Shown here: positions 18,423-27,878 of the stretch, one piece after another | Layout: each line of letters opens with the position of its first letter | Numbering within the stretch: the first letter of the stretch is position 1 | NCBI GenBank assembly: GCA_903861125.1 | Contig: CAIOTF010000023.1 | Location: 372,001-436,000, forward strand | Origin: an uncultured Ignavibacteriota bacterium | Lineage (GTDB): Bacteria > Bacteroidota > Ignavibacteria > UBA10030 > UBA8401 | DNA: 64,000 nucleotides | Direction: 5' to 3' | Program-made: the position numbers and the translations under genes | The notes under the pieces: generated by a model | What the model was told of the DNA's origin: nothing | The model's input: only the letters and a program-made list of their open reading frames with translations | Database searches by the model: none

Positions 18423-19798
18423 AGCGTATCCTTCTATATGGTCTTTGCATCACTGTTTTTCTTCCGGGCGGTTTTGCCAATCAGCAAACGGATATCAAGA
18501 GAAAGGATCAGCAGTTAAAGCGTTTACGGGCCGAGATACAGCAATACGAACAGCAGATAGAAGAAAGTGAAAAGAAGGAAAAGGCAACGCTGGGGCGCCT
18601 TGATATCATAGAAAAAAAAGCAAATCTTGTCAGGTCTCTGTTGGCGGAATTGAGAGATGAAGAGAAATTGATTCGTGCTTCCATAAATAACTCGCGCGAT
18701 AATGTCGCCCGACTCGAAAAGCAGCTGACATTCCTTAAGAACCATTACGCGCATTATGTCTCCTCCGTTTACAAATTTGGAAAAGTATACGATCTGGAAA
18801 CAATCCTCTCTTCCAAATCCATCAATCAGCTGTATATCCGCATTGAATACATGAAGCGTTTTTCCGACCAACGGAAAAGGGACCTCGAAAAGATTGTCTC
18901 CAAGAAAGATCAGATCGAGATCGAACACAGTACACTGCAGGAAAAACTCTCCACCGAACAGCAGCTCATTTCCGAAAAGATCAAGGAAGAGAATACGCTC
19001 AATAAAACGAAGGAGCGCCGTAAAGGAGTGCTACGGGATATCCGCGAAGATAAATCGCAGATGAAGAAAGAGCTGACGCGAAAAATTTCCGCAGCAAAAG
19101 AGTTGGAGAACCTGATCACTGCACTGATCGAGCAGGAACAGATCAGAAAGGAAAAAGCGGAACGCCTGGAGCGCGAACGAAAAGAACGAATAGCAAAAGA
19201 GCGGGCTGCGCAACGTGAACGAGAGCGGGTCGCAAAGATCGAACGGGAAAAGGAACTGGCGGAGCTGAAACAAAAGAACGATCTGGCAAAAGCGAAGGAG
19301 AAGGAGCGTGAGATCGCCGAGGCAAACCGCCGTGCCGAGGAACGCGAAAAAGAATTTGAGATGGAAACGGCAAAGGTCGAACTGGTGATGCGTCCGCTAC
19401 TTGAGCGGAAAGGAAAATTGATCTGGCCCGTCAATGGAGGAAGAGTTGTTGCCGAATTCGGCAACCAGGTTCATCCGGTGATGAAAACGATCACCACGAA
19501 TACGGGTATCGACATCGCCACAAAAGAAAATGCGCCTGTCCGCTGTGTGGCCGATGGCGAAGTTGCATTGATACACTGGCTTCCGTCGTACGGCAATCTG
19601 ATTATTATCAACCACAGCCACGGTTACCGGACGGTGTATGCACATTTATCGGAGATATCGGTAGTAAATGGTCAGCAGATTAAAGAGGGGGCCGTCATCG
19701 CAAATAGTGGAGAAACCGTATCGGGTAATTTATTACACTTCGAGGTGTGGAAGGAAAAGGATAAGCAAAATCCACGTGAATGGCTTGCCCGGCGGTGA
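18419..19798 (+). CDS. envC: EnvC-like murein hydrolase activator (coiled coil plus degenerate M23/LytM domain)
   Basis: 459 residues from the ATG at 18419, which overlaps the DUF4292 stop (ATGA); the frame extends to 18353 but only this start gives a signal peptide (MKRILLYGLCITVFLPGGFA). Residues 24-325 are a long charged coiled coil rich in Glu, Lys and Arg. The LytM domain (about 333-456) keeps Asp365, His409 and His440, but the first His of the HxxxD motif is Asn361 (NTGID) and the first His of HxH is Leu438 (LLHFE). As in E. coli EnvC, it is probably not an active endopeptidase but an activator of cell-wall amidases during division. Confidence 0.88.
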   Translation: MKRILLYGLCITVFLPGGFANQQTDIKRKDQQLKRLRAEIQQYEQQIEESEKKEKATLGRLDIIEKKANLVRSLLAELRDEEKLIRASINNSRDNVARLEKQLTFLKNHYAHYVSSVYKFGKVYDLETILSSKSINQLYIRIEYMKRFSDQRKRDLEKIVSKKDQIEIEHSTLQEKLSTEQQLISEKIKEENTLNKTKERRKGVLRDIREDKSQMKKELTRKISAAKELENLITALIEQEQIRKEKAERLERERKERIAKERAAQRERERVAKIEREKELAELKQKNDLAKAKEKEREIAEANRRAEEREKEFEMETAKVELVMRPLLERKGKLIWPVNGGRVVAEFGNQVHPVMKTITTNTGIDIATKENAPVRCVADGEVALIHWLPSYGNLIIINHSHGYRTVYAHLSEISVVNGQQIKEGAVIANSGETVSGNLLHFEVWKEKDKQNPREWLARR

Positions 19799-19937
19799 AT
19801 CTGGATCCTTCAATGCTTCTATGCGAGGGATGATTTTTATCGCACATCCATTCTCTTGCATTTTTTCATAAGTTTGCGGTAATTGGTTGACAAGTAGTTG
19901 TATAGAATAAACTGTTTTTAAATATTAAAGGAAACCC

Positions 19938-20951
19938 GTGGCAAAACGAATTGAAAAACCGGAATCTGTGAAAACGAAACGCAGCGATGTAGAAGCAGTG
20001 CGCGAACTGAATTCATCGTATCAGGCTATGAGATCGGAGATCGCAAAGGTGATCGTCGGTCAGGATGCCGTCATCGAACAATTGTTTATTTCTCTGCTTT
20101 CTCGCGGACACTGCCTGCTCGTCGGCGTTCCCGGGCTTGCCAAGACACTGCTCATTAAAACCCTGGCGGAAGTGATCGATCTGAAATTCAACCGCATTCA
20201 ATTCACACCGGATCTGATGCCGAGCGATATTACGGGAACCGAGATCATCGAAGAGGATAAAAAAAGCGGCGGAAAAGTATTCAAATTTGTTGAAGGACCG
20301 GTCTTTGCAAACATTGTGCTTGCCGACGAGATAAACCGGACGCCTCCGAAAACGCAAGCCGCACTTCTGGAGTCGATGCAGGAACACAAGGTCACCGCCG
20401 CCGGAAAAACATATACGCTTGATGAACCATTCTTCGTTCTTGCCACGCAAAATCCGATAGAGCAGGAAGGAACGTATCCTCTTCCCGAAGCACAGTTGGA
20501 CCGGTTTATGTTCAATTTATGGCTGGAATATCCTTCGTTTGAAGAAGAGAAACAGATTGTTAAATCGACCACCAGCCAGTATGTTGCAAAACTGAAGCAT
20601 GTATTAAGCGGAGACGATATTGTTGACTATCAGGATCTTGTCCGCCGCGTTCCGGTGGCGGATAATGTGATCGACTATGCCGTTCAGTTGGTTGCAAAAA
20701 CGCGTCCGAAAGATCCACGCTCACCGCAGTTCATTAAAGATTGGCTGACCTGGGGAGCCGGTCCGCGTGCATCGCAATATTTAATCCTTGGCGCAAAGAC
20801 ACGCGCAATCCTTAATGGAAAATATACTCCGGATATGGAAGATGTTCGTGCCGTGGCCATTCCTGTTCTCCGTCACCGCATTATTCCCAATTTCAATGCT
20901 GAGGCAGATGGAATTACTTCGGTGCAGATCGTAGAAAAATTATTGGCGTGA
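19938..20951 (+). CDS. MoxR family AAA+ ATPase
   Basis: 337 residues from GTG 19938, preceded by AAAGGAA. AAA core: Walker A GVPGLAKTLL (the MoxR variant with Ala before Lys-Thr), Walker B ADEINRTPPKTQAALLE, sensor 1 ATQNPIEQEGTYPLPEAQLDRF and the C-terminal lid (about 240-337). MoxR ATPases remodel or activate partner proteins that often carry VWA domains. Here the usual DUF58 and BatA/BatB partners do not follow; the gene ends in a strong terminator. The VWA protein at 11534-13684 is the only candidate partner in the window. Confidence 0.93.
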   Translation: MAKRIEKPESVKTKRSDVEAVRELNSSYQAMRSEIAKVIVGQDAVIEQLFISLLSRGHCLLVGVPGLAKTLLIKTLAEVIDLKFNRIQFTPDLMPSDITGTEIIEEDKKSGGKVFKFVEGPVFANIVLADEINRTPPKTQAALLESMQEHKVTAAGKTYTLDEPFFVLATQNPIEQEGTYPLPEAQLDRFMFNLWLEYPSFEEEKQIVKSTTSQYVAKLKHVLSGDDIVDYQDLVRRVPVADNVIDYAVQLVAKTRPKDPRSPQFIKDWLTWGAGPRASQYLILGAKTRAILNGKYTPDMEDVRAVAIPVLRHRIIPNFNAEADGITSVQIVEKLLA

Positions 20952-20974
20952 TTTTTTTGTTGCGGCAATATTGC

Positions 20975-21008
20975 GAACCGTTCGCTTTACGTGAACGGTT
21001 CTTTTTTT
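20975..21008 (+). terminator. Rho-independent terminator of the moxR gene
   Basis: gaaccgttc (20975-20983) pairs perfectly with gaacggttc (20993-21001), and eight T residues follow. This is a strong intrinsic terminator on the plus strand, placed directly at the stop of the convergent thrB gene. Confidence 0.88.
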
Positions 21009-21901
21009 TAAACGGCGCTTATACCGCTGTTTTCAACCTTCATCATCTCGGCGCTTGCCTTCTGACCGCGTAACTCAAACACGTTCCGCATCGCTTCGGC
21101 AATCTGTTGTTCGTTCTTTACTGCAAATGCAAATACGGTTGGACCTGCCCCGCTGATGTTGAACGATAATGCGCCGGCTTTTAGTGCGGCTTTCTTTACT
21201 TCGTCATATCCCGGAATGAGTACGGCGCGGTATTGTTCGTGAAGCTTTTCCGCCGTAGTATACCGCAGCGCTTCGAAATCGCCGCTCATCAGCGCTGCCA
21301 CCAGCGAGGCGGCATTTTCAATATTTGTAACGGCATCCTTAAGAGATACTTGCTGCGGCAATATTTTTCTCGCTTCTTTGGTCTGCACCTGAAAATGAGG
21401 CGAACAGGTAATGACAGAAAGAGTGCGTTCGATCTTCACGCTCCTGCAGTGAACCGTATGCTCCGCATCAAAACAATTGACCGTCAGTCCCCCAAACAGC
21501 GCAGCGGAAACATTGTCCGGATGTCCTTCGATGCCGACGGCAATATTCAGCATTTCTTCTCGCGTCAGTCCGCCCTTCAATAATTCGTTTGCAAGAAAAA
21601 CTCCTCCGGCAATCGCCGCACCGCTGCCGCCGAGTCCGCCATATGCAGGAATTCCGTTGTTAATGTGAAGATGAACTACCGGAAGATTCTTTCCCAATTT
21701 TTGTGCCGTCATGTTCATTGCTGAATAGACAAGATTTGTCTCGTCTGTTGCAATATGATCTTTACCGTTTCCTTCAATAATAATGGATCGCTGTGCGGCT
21801 GCTTCCGCTGATAAAATTAAATACCGATTGAGCGCTAAACCAAGCGTATCAAATCCGGGACCCAGATTGGAAGTTGAACACGGAATTTTGATTTGGACCA
21901 T
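21008..21901 (-). CDS. thrB: Homoserine kinase
   Basis: 297 residues of the GHMP kinase family: N-terminal strand with IPCSTSNLGPGFDTLGLALN (residues 5-24), the ATP-binding PAYGGLGGSGAAIAGG loop (about 87-102), and the C-terminal FNISGAGPTVFAF motif. It phosphorylates L-homoserine, the step before threonine synthase, which is encoded 56 bp upstream. It is the last gene of the long minus-strand amino-acid cluster. Its 3' end meets the moxR terminator; no U-rich terminator was seen in its own direction. Confidence 0.95.
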   Translation of the reverse strand: MVQIKIPCSTSNLGPGFDTLGLALNRYLILSAEAAAQRSIIIEGNGKDHIATDETNLVYSAMNMTAQKLGKNLPVVHLHINNGIPAYGGLGGSGAAIAGGVFLANELLKGGLTREEMLNIAVGIEGHPDNVSAALFGGLTVNCFDAEHTVHCRSVKIERTLSVITCSPHFQVQTKEARKILPQQVSLKDAVTNIENAASLVAALMSGDFEALRYTTAEKLHEQYRAVLIPGYDEVKKAALKAGALSFNISGAGPTVFAFAVKNEQQIAEAMRNVFELRGQKASAEMMKVENSGISAV

Positions 21902-21957
21902 AATTAATTTCGGGATATGTGCGCTGCGTGCTTATTAATGATATTTTTTCGGTTCTA

Positions 21958-23232
21958 TTATGACAAATATTTTTTTATTTCTTCAATACTTGCTTCCACG
22001 TCGTGCGGCGGATTGGCAAGAGCGGTCTTTCGGTTAAAATGATAATCAACGATCACCTGCGGGTCTTTAAGAATGTTTCCCGTAAGAATACCAACCACTG
22101 TTTCGTTTGTTTTGATCTCGCCGGATGCGATCAGTTTTTTTATTCCGGCAACCGTTGCGCATGATGCGGGTTCGGCTCCGATCCCTGCTGCGTCAACATT
22201 CGCTTTCGCTTCAAGGATCTCTTCGTCTGTCACGCTTTCTACAATCCCATTCGTCCACTTCAATGCGCGGACCGCCTTCGTATAATTCACAGGATCACCG
22301 ATCTTGATCGCGGTCGCTATTGTCTCTGCTTTTTCGGTTTTCAATCCGGAAAAATTATTTTTATATGCTTTATAGAACGGACTTGCCCCTTCCGCCTGGA
22401 TCACAGCAAGCCGCGGTAACCGGTCAATAAGTCCGAGCTGGTGTGCTTCGTGCAATGCTTTTCCGAAGGCGCTTGTGTTGCCAAGATTCCCTCCGGGGAA
22501 AACGATCCAATCCGGGACCTGCCAGTTGCGCTGTTGCAGGATCTCCCACATGATCGTCTTCTGCCCTTCAAGCCGGAACGGATTAATGGAATTGAGCGGA
22601 TAGGCAGAGAGTGTTTCCTGCGCTTCGCGGATCAAACGCATGCAGTCATCAAAATCTCCATTGACCACAAGGGTTTTTGTTCCATAGGCAAGCGCCTGCG
22701 AGATCTTTCCAACGGCGACATTTCCTTTGGGAATAAGAACGATTCCTGTCAGTTCTGCTTCCGATGCATAGGCCGCAAGTGATGCCGATGTGTTGCCTGT
22801 CGATGCGCACGTGACCGCTTTTTGTTTCAGATGCTTCGCCATTGTTATAGCTGCGGTCATTCCGCGATCTTTAAAAGAACCGGTCGGATTCTCCCCTTCG
22901 TGTTTCAGAAAGAATTTTTCTTTGTTCAATCCAAGCCACGAAGAGATCTTTTTTGTGCGGTACAGCCGCGTGTTCCCTTCCTGTTTGGAAACAATCTCCG
23001 ATTCTGCAATGTCCGGTAAAACCAATTCCTTAAAATGCCACACGCCACCGCTCGGTTGTCCGTTGATCGATGAGCGTTTACTCAAAAAATATTCGCGGGT
23101 AAGCGGGTATTTTTTCTTCAATGCATCAAAATCGTGGATAACATCCAGAAGTTCGCCGTTATCCGATGTGAAGCGGACTTCGTCCAATGGATATTCTATA
23201 CCTGACGAGATACTTTTTAGAATCGATTTCAT
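21958..23232 (-). CDS. thrC: Threonine synthase
   Basis: 424 residues, PLP fold type II. The PLP-binding lysine is Lys121 in ENPTGSFKDRGMT, and the phosphate-cup region is the later FPGGNLGNTSAFGKAL. It converts O-phosphohomoserine to threonine. The start codon lies 1 bp after the stop of the small Rof-like gene, and thrB follows, so lysC-rof-thrC-thrB form one tightly packed unit. It resembles the shorter threonine synthases of archaea and plants more than the E. coli type, as it has a zinc-free N-terminus here (no CxxC pair). Confidence 0.93.
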   Translation of the reverse strand: MKSILKSISSGIEYPLDEVRFTSDNGELLDVIHDFDALKKKYPLTREYFLSKRSSINGQPSGGVWHFKELVLPDIAESEIVSKQEGNTRLYRTKKISSWLGLNKEKFFLKHEGENPTGSFKDRGMTAAITMAKHLKQKAVTCASTGNTSASLAAYASEAELTGIVLIPKGNVAVGKISQALAYGTKTLVVNGDFDDCMRLIREAQETLSAYPLNSINPFRLEGQKTIMWEILQQRNWQVPDWIVFPGGNLGNTSAFGKALHEAHQLGLIDRLPRLAVIQAEGASPFYKAYKNNFSGLKTEKAETIATAIKIGDPVNYTKAVRALKWTNGIVESVTDEEILEAKANVDAAGIGAEPASCATVAGIKKLIASGEIKTNETVVGILTGNILKDPQVIVDYHFNRKTALANPPHDVEASIEEIKKYLS

Positions 23233-23233
23233 A

Positions 23234-23482
23234 TTAACAATGTTTCGGGACGGGGATACCGTTAATGGAAATAATATGGTCTAGCCTAATAACTGTGCCG
23301 TTGTCTACCTTTAGATACTCGGCGCTCTCTTTAGAATATATGTCGACAATGATGCCGTCGGCAATTTTTTCAGATTCGTCCCGATAGAGAATGGAACAAT
23401 GCGTCCGTTTCGTTGCATATGCCTCGATCTGGTCATAATACGAACAGCTGATGCTTTGATATTTGTTTATTGTGTCACTCAT
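23234..23482 (-). CDS. rof: Rof-like Rho-binding antiterminator (PF07073 type)
   Basis: 82 residues. The pattern YQSISCSYYDQIEAYATKR, then CSILYRDESEKIADGIIVDI, EYLKVDNGTVIRLDHIISI, follows E. coli Rof/YaeO (YQPINCDDYDNLELACQH..., ...EYLVVEA...LRLDKITSF) nearly throughout. Rof binds the Rho hexamer and inhibits Rho-dependent termination. The gene is sandwiched in the threonine operon: its ATG overlaps the lysC stop by 4 bp and its stop is 1 bp before the thrC start. That makes it co-translated with pathway enzymes, an unusual setting. The family call rests on recognition by eye; a local role in limiting polarity is inference. Confidence 0.72.
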   Translation of the reverse strand: MSDTINKYQSISCSYYDQIEAYATKRTHCSILYRDESEKIADGIIVDIYSKESAEYLKVDNGTVIRLDHIISINGIPVPKHC

Positions 23483-24870
23483 AAATGAAATGCATCGTGC
23501 ACAGACTGAACCGCTTTCATTGCTTCACTTTGTTCAACAACAAAAGAGATGTTCAGTTCCGAAGAACCCTGAGCGATCGCAATAATGTTCACATCCGCTT
23601 TTGCAACCGCATCGAATGTGCGTCCGGCGATCCCTTTTGATCCGATCATTCCTTCGCCGACCACCGCTACGATGGAAACGGGTTCCCTCACCGATACATC
23701 ATCAATAATTTTCTTTGCAATATCAATACTGAATTCGTCTCTCAATGCTTTCACTCCTGCAGTACAGTCTTTTCGCGGCACAATAATGCAGACATTGTGT
23801 TCGGATGATGCCTGTGAGATCATCATCACGTTTACCTGCGCACGCGCAAGAGCGGAAAAGATCCTGGCGGAAACGCCGGGAACACCGATCATACCGTTTC
23901 CTTCAATCGCAATGATTGCAAGATTATCTATTGATGTTACTGTTTTGGCAGAGCTTCCCTGCTTGTCCGGTTTTGCAGAAATGAGCGTACCGGGATGTTC
24001 GGGATTGAATGTATTTTTGATCCGGATCGGAATATTTTTTACGATGGCCGGCACCATTGTTTTCGGATGAATAACTTTTGCCCCGAAGTAACTCATCTCC
24101 GCCGCTTCGCGGTAAGAGATCTCCGGCAGAACCTTGGCCCCCTTTACAAATCTTGGATCGGCAGTCATCACTCCGTCAACATCTGTCCAGATCCAGATCT
24201 CTTCGCTGCCCACCGCAGAACCGACGATCGATCCCGTATAATCCGAACCGCTGCGGCCGATTGTGGTGGTGATGCCGTCTTCCGTTGATGCAATAAATCC
24301 GGTCACAATAGGTACAAATCCATTGTGAACCAATGAGGTGAGTGTTTCATGTATCTGACTGTTGGAATATGAAAAGTCAACGGCTGCCTCGCCAAAATTA
24401 TCGTCCGTTCTAATAATCGTCCGGGCATCGACAAAGAACGATGTAATATTATTCTCTTCAAAAATCGCAGCGATCTGTCTGCACGACATGATCTCGCCGA
24501 AGGAAGCAATCGCATCAAGAGAGCGGGGCGACAGCTCGCGGAGCAGACTGACACCATGATACAGATTTGTCAGTTCGTCAATAGACTGCTGCTGTTTTTT
24601 AATGAGTACTTCGCGCCGGGAGGAATTCAGGATCATTGCGTTGGCAATCAGCGCGTGTCGTTCATATATCTCGGCGACTGCTGTTTTTACCTCTGCGCTC
24701 TTTCGTTCCACCGCTTTTTGCGCCGTATCGAGAAGAACGTTTGTCAATCCACCCATTGCAGAAGCGACCACAACGGGCTGCTTGTCCAAAAATTTTTTTA
24801 CGATCGCAACAACTTCCTGTAATCGCGGAACATCGCCAACCGAGGTCCCGCCGAATTTCATTGTAAGCAT
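23479..24870 (-). CDS. lysC: Aspartate kinase (monofunctional)
   Basis: 463 residues. The kinase domain opens with KFGGTSVGD (residues 5-13) and includes GRSGSDYTGSIVGSAV and WTDVDGVMTADPR. Two ACT domains follow (from about 305), the first with GNGMIGVPGVSARIFSALA and the second with GEGMIGSKGIAGRTFDAVA, so feedback inhibition by lysine or threonine is expected. It makes aspartyl phosphate, the entry to Lys, Thr and Met. No homoserine dehydrogenase is fused and no asd gene is nearby. The position before thrC and thrB suggests a threonine-directed role. The ATG at 24870 is used; an ATG three codons in is equally possible. Confidence 0.94.
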   Translation of the reverse strand: MLTMKFGGTSVGDVPRLQEVVAIVKKFLDKQPVVVASAMGGLTNVLLDTAQKAVERKSAEVKTAVAEIYERHALIANAMILNSSRREVLIKKQQQSIDELTNLYHGVSLLRELSPRSLDAIASFGEIMSCRQIAAIFEENNITSFFVDARTIIRTDDNFGEAAVDFSYSNSQIHETLTSLVHNGFVPIVTGFIASTEDGITTTIGRSGSDYTGSIVGSAVGSEEIWIWTDVDGVMTADPRFVKGAKVLPEISYREAAEMSYFGAKVIHPKTMVPAIVKNIPIRIKNTFNPEHPGTLISAKPDKQGSSAKTVTSIDNLAIIAIEGNGMIGVPGVSARIFSALARAQVNVMMISQASSEHNVCIIVPRKDCTAGVKALRDEFSIDIAKKIIDDVSVREPVSIVAVVGEGMIGSKGIAGRTFDAVAKADVNIIAIAQGSSELNISFVVEQSEAMKAVQSVHDAFHL

Positions 24871-24881
24871 ATGATTGTTGT

Positions 24882-25874
24882 TTAACCTTGTTTTTCCATT
24901 AAAGACACAACATGAGAAAAATCTGTGGTATATGTCTCTGCAATAAGATTTATTTCATTGCGGTCAAGTTTCACAATTTCGGTATTCATTTCGGCTTGTC
25001 CCGGTGTTTTAATTCCGGATATGATCGTGGAAACCTCCGGCATGCTCGCACAAAAACTCATCGCCAATGCAGTTTTTGAAATCTTTTTTTTCTCGGCAAT
25101 ATGCCAGATGTGTTCCAGACCGGATAACGATGATTCAATAATCTCTTTTGTCAGCCGGAACGAGCGGTGATCGTTGTGAGAAAATTTTGTTTCCGGAGAG
25201 ACTCTACCGGTCAACAAACCGAATTGCAGCGGCATTCGTGCAATTATACCGTATCCGGCGCCGGCGGCACGCGACATTACTCCCCGCGCACGCTGATTGA
25301 TGATGTTGAAAACAAGCTGGAATCCGTCGCCAATATTATGGTCGATCATATATTCCGATTCAGAGTACGGATGGAATGTGTTCAGCGATAAACCCCAGTA
25401 CCGTATCTTTCCCTGTTTTTTCAACTCTTCCATTGCTTCAACGCATTCCCCCTGCTCAAGATGCACCATTCGGGCGGAATGCAATTGATAATAATCGATG
25501 ACGTCTCGCCGCAATCGTTTCAGACTCCGGTCGCATGCCTCCACAATATGTTTTCTACTGTAGTCAAGCGCGATCGCATTCTCTGCTGTTGTGCGGTGCC
25601 CTACTTTTGTAGCAATAATGACGTCCGGAGAATTTCCGAATATTTCGCCGATCAATTCTTCCGAATGCCCGAGACCGTAAAAATCCGCCGTATCGAAAAA
25701 ATTAACGCCGAGTTCTTTTGCGCGGATCAACGCTTTTTTCGAAATTGCATCGTCAACATCTCCCCATCCGATCGGCGTTGAGCCGACCATTGCAGGACCG
25801 CCGATTCCCCACGCTCCAAATCCGGCAATGCTGACATTCAGATCTGTTTTGCCAAACTTTCTATATTCCATCAT
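24882..25874 (-). CDS. Aldo/keto reductase
   Basis: 330 residues. The AKR tetrad is visible: Asp and Tyr in [18 protein letters not shown] (about residues 59-76), Lys in VIIATKVGH and His in YYQLHS. The NADPH-binding end ([11 protein letters not shown]) is also typical. It reduces an unknown carbonyl substrate. Its ATG overlaps the leuB stop (ATGA) and lysC begins 11 bp after it, so it is embedded in the amino-acid cluster with translational coupling to leuB. Whether it acts on a pathway intermediate or is a passenger cannot be told. Confidence 0.88.
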   Translation of the reverse strand: MMEYRKFGKTDLNVSIAGFGAWGIGGPAMVGSTPIGWGDVDDAISKKALIRAKELGVNFFDTADFYGLGHSEELIGEIFGNSPDVIIATKVGHRTTAENAIALDYSRKHIVEACDRSLKRLRRDVIDYYQLHSARMVHLEQGECVEAMEELKKQGKIRYWGLSLNTFHPYSESEYMIDHNIGDGFQLVFNIINQRARGVMSRAAGAGYGIIARMPLQFGLLTGRVSPETKFSHNDHRSFRLTKEIIESSLSGLEHIWHIAEKKKISKTALAMSFCASMPEVSTIISGIKTPGQAEMNTEIVKLDRNEINLIAETYTTDFSHVVSLMEKQG

Positions 25875-26938
25875 ATCATTTCGGATATTTTTTGCGCCAT
25901 CTCCTGCGTTCCAAGGAGCGTGGTCCCTTCCGTAAATATATCTCCGGTTCGGAATCCTTTGCTCAACACTTTCTCGATCGCTTGTTCTATTGCTTCCGAT
26001 TCTGCACTGAGATCGAACGAATATTTCAGCATCATGGCAACAGACGCAATCGTTGCAATCGGATTTGCTTTGTTCTGTCCTGCAATATCCGGAGCGCTGC
26101 CGTGAACCGGTTCATACATTGCCACCGTACCGCCAAGGCTCGCGGATGCCAGCATTCCAATGGAACCGGTGAGCATCGCCGCTTCATCACTGAGAATGTC
26201 GCCGAACAGATTTTCTGTTACGATCACATCAAACTGTTTCGGATCGCGAATCAATTGCATTGCACAGTTGTCAACATACATGTGCGTCAGTTCCACGTCC
26301 GGATATTGTTTGGCAACTTCAAGAACGATCTTCCGCCACAGCTGTGACGTTTCCAGTACGTTCGCCTTATCCACGGAACATAGCTTTTTCTTCCGCTTAC
26401 GTGCGATTTCAAATGCAGATTCTGCTATTCGCTTCACCTCGGACACGGAATAAATCATGGTGTTAAATCCAACCTCTTCGCCGTTCCTCGTTTCAAATCC
26501 ACTCGGTTTTCCAAAGTACAGTCCGCCGGTCAATTCGCGCACAACAATAATATCAACACCATCAACAATTTCTTTTTTCAGCGACGATGCATCGACAAGT
26601 GCGGAATATATTTTTGCGGGACGGATATTGGCGTACAATCCAAGTTCTTTGCGGAGACCCAGCAGCGCCCGTTCCGGTTTCAAATGTTGGGGATTGGAAT
26701 CCCATTTCGGTCCGCCAACAGCGCCGAGAAGAACCGCATCGCATGCTTTCGCCAGATGTAACGTCTCTTCAGGAAGAGGAACTTCTTGTGCATCCAATGC
26801 TGCGCCGCCGGCAAGAGCGTATTTATAATCGAACGTATGTTTAAATTTATGTGCAATAACGTCAAGAACATGCAGGGCCCCTGCAACAACTTCTTTTCCG
26901 ATCCCGTCGCCGGGAATAACAGTAATTATTTTTTTCAT
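25871..26938 (-). CDS. leuB: 3-isopropylmalate dehydrogenase
   Basis: 355 residues, the usual length. N-terminal [14 protein letters not shown], substrate-binding [20 protein letters not shown], the [11 protein letters not shown] loop with catalytic Tyr, DKANVL with catalytic Lys, and the NAD-binding [17 protein letters not shown] are all present. It oxidatively decarboxylates 3-isopropylmalate in leucine synthesis and may also act on the citramalate-derived isoleucine branch. It lies after proC and is translationally coupled to the aldo/keto reductase gene. Confidence 0.96.
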   Translation of the reverse strand: MKKIITVIPGDGIGKEVVAGALHVLDVIAHKFKHTFDYKYALAGGAALDAQEVPLPEETLHLAKACDAVLLGAVGGPKWDSNPQHLKPERALLGLRKELGLYANIRPAKIYSALVDASSLKKEIVDGVDIIVVRELTGGLYFGKPSGFETRNGEEVGFNTMIYSVSEVKRIAESAFEIARKRKKKLCSVDKANVLETSQLWRKIVLEVAKQYPDVELTHMYVDNCAMQLIRDPKQFDVIVTENLFGDILSDEAAMLTGSIGMLASASLGGTVAMYEPVHGSAPDIAGQNKANPIATIASVAMMLKYSFDLSAESEAIEQAIEKVLSKGFRTGDIFTEGTTLLGTQEMAQKISEMI

Positions 26939-27007
26939 GGTTTCGTATTTAACTTATTAATGCAGTGAATGGAAGCAGAAGAAGCAATGGTGAATGGTTA
27001 AATATAC

Positions 27008-27832
27008 TCAATGTTTATTGATTAATTCCGACAGTTCTCTCGACCGGATTGTTGCCGTTGCCACGGCGTCAATAAGCATGGAACGCAAGCCGTGAGATTC
27101 AAGCTCGTGTATCGCGTTGATTGTTGTACCACCTGGTGTCGTTACTTGGTCTCGCAATATGGCCGGATGAACATTCGATTCTTTCACCAGTTTTGCGGAT
27201 CCCAAAACTGTTTGGATCGCCAGTTTTGTGGAAATATCGCGGGGCAGACCCATCTTTACGCCGCCGTCTATCAACGCTTCAATCACCATGTAAATATATG
27301 CCGGACCGCTGCCGCTTAATCCTGTTACCGCATCAAGATGCTGCTCGCCGACAACAACAACGTCGCCGACCGCTTCGAAAATCTTAATGGCAACATCGTG
27401 TTGCGCGGAATGAACATGTTTGCCAAACGAGATCGCGGTAGATCCGAGTCCAACGGTTGATGCAATATTCGGCATGCAGCGTGCAACGGGAATATTTTTT
27501 CCAACAATCTTTTCCATCGAAGCGGTGGTAACACCGGCCGCAATGGAAATTACGAACTGACCCTTGTGAAGCACTTTGTGCATTTCGTCCAGCACGGAGC
27601 GTATCACCGATGCTTTTATGCAGAGAATAACGATGTCGGCATGCCTGGCGGCATCCTTGTTGTTTGTTGTAACATTGATGCCGAATTCTTTGGCAAGTTT
27701 TTCTAATTTGTCGATCCGTGTACCGCTGGCATAAATCTTTTTTGCACCGGTGAGATTCGCGGTAAGAATTCCGCGGATGAGTGCGGTCCCCATATTTCCT
27801 GCGCCGATAACCGCTATGGTTTTATTCAACAT
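27008..27832 (-). CDS. proC: Pyrroline-5-carboxylate reductase
   Basis: 274 residues from ATG 27832, the start that puts the Rossmann motif IAVIGAGNMGTALIRG at residues 5-20; the open frame extends upstream to 27949 into leuD without support. The C-terminal signature (VTGLSGSGPAYIY and RDQVTTPGGTTINAI) is complete. It reduces pyrroline-5-carboxylate to proline with NAD(P)H. A proline gene between leuD and leuB is out of pathway, but both pathways draw on glutamate made by gltBD in the same cluster. Confidence 0.95.
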   Translation of the reverse strand: MLNKTIAVIGAGNMGTALIRGILTANLTGAKKIYASGTRIDKLEKLAKEFGINVTTNNKDAARHADIVILCIKASVIRSVLDEMHKVLHKGQFVISIAAGVTTASMEKIVGKNIPVARCMPNIASTVGLGSTAISFGKHVHSAQHDVAIKIFEAVGDVVVVGEQHLDAVTGLSGSGPAYIYMVIEALIDGGVKMGLPRDISTKLAIQTVLGSAKLVKESNVHPAILRDQVTTPGGTTINAIHELESHGLRSMLIDAVATATIRSRELSELINKH

Positions 27833-27878
27833 ACAATTTGTTTTCCCCTCTGCACGGTGCGTGCTATACGATGCGCCT

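Noticed and set aside
19768-19783. parS-like TCCACGTGAA inside envC
   Set aside because: Several mismatches outside the central 8 bp; probably chance.
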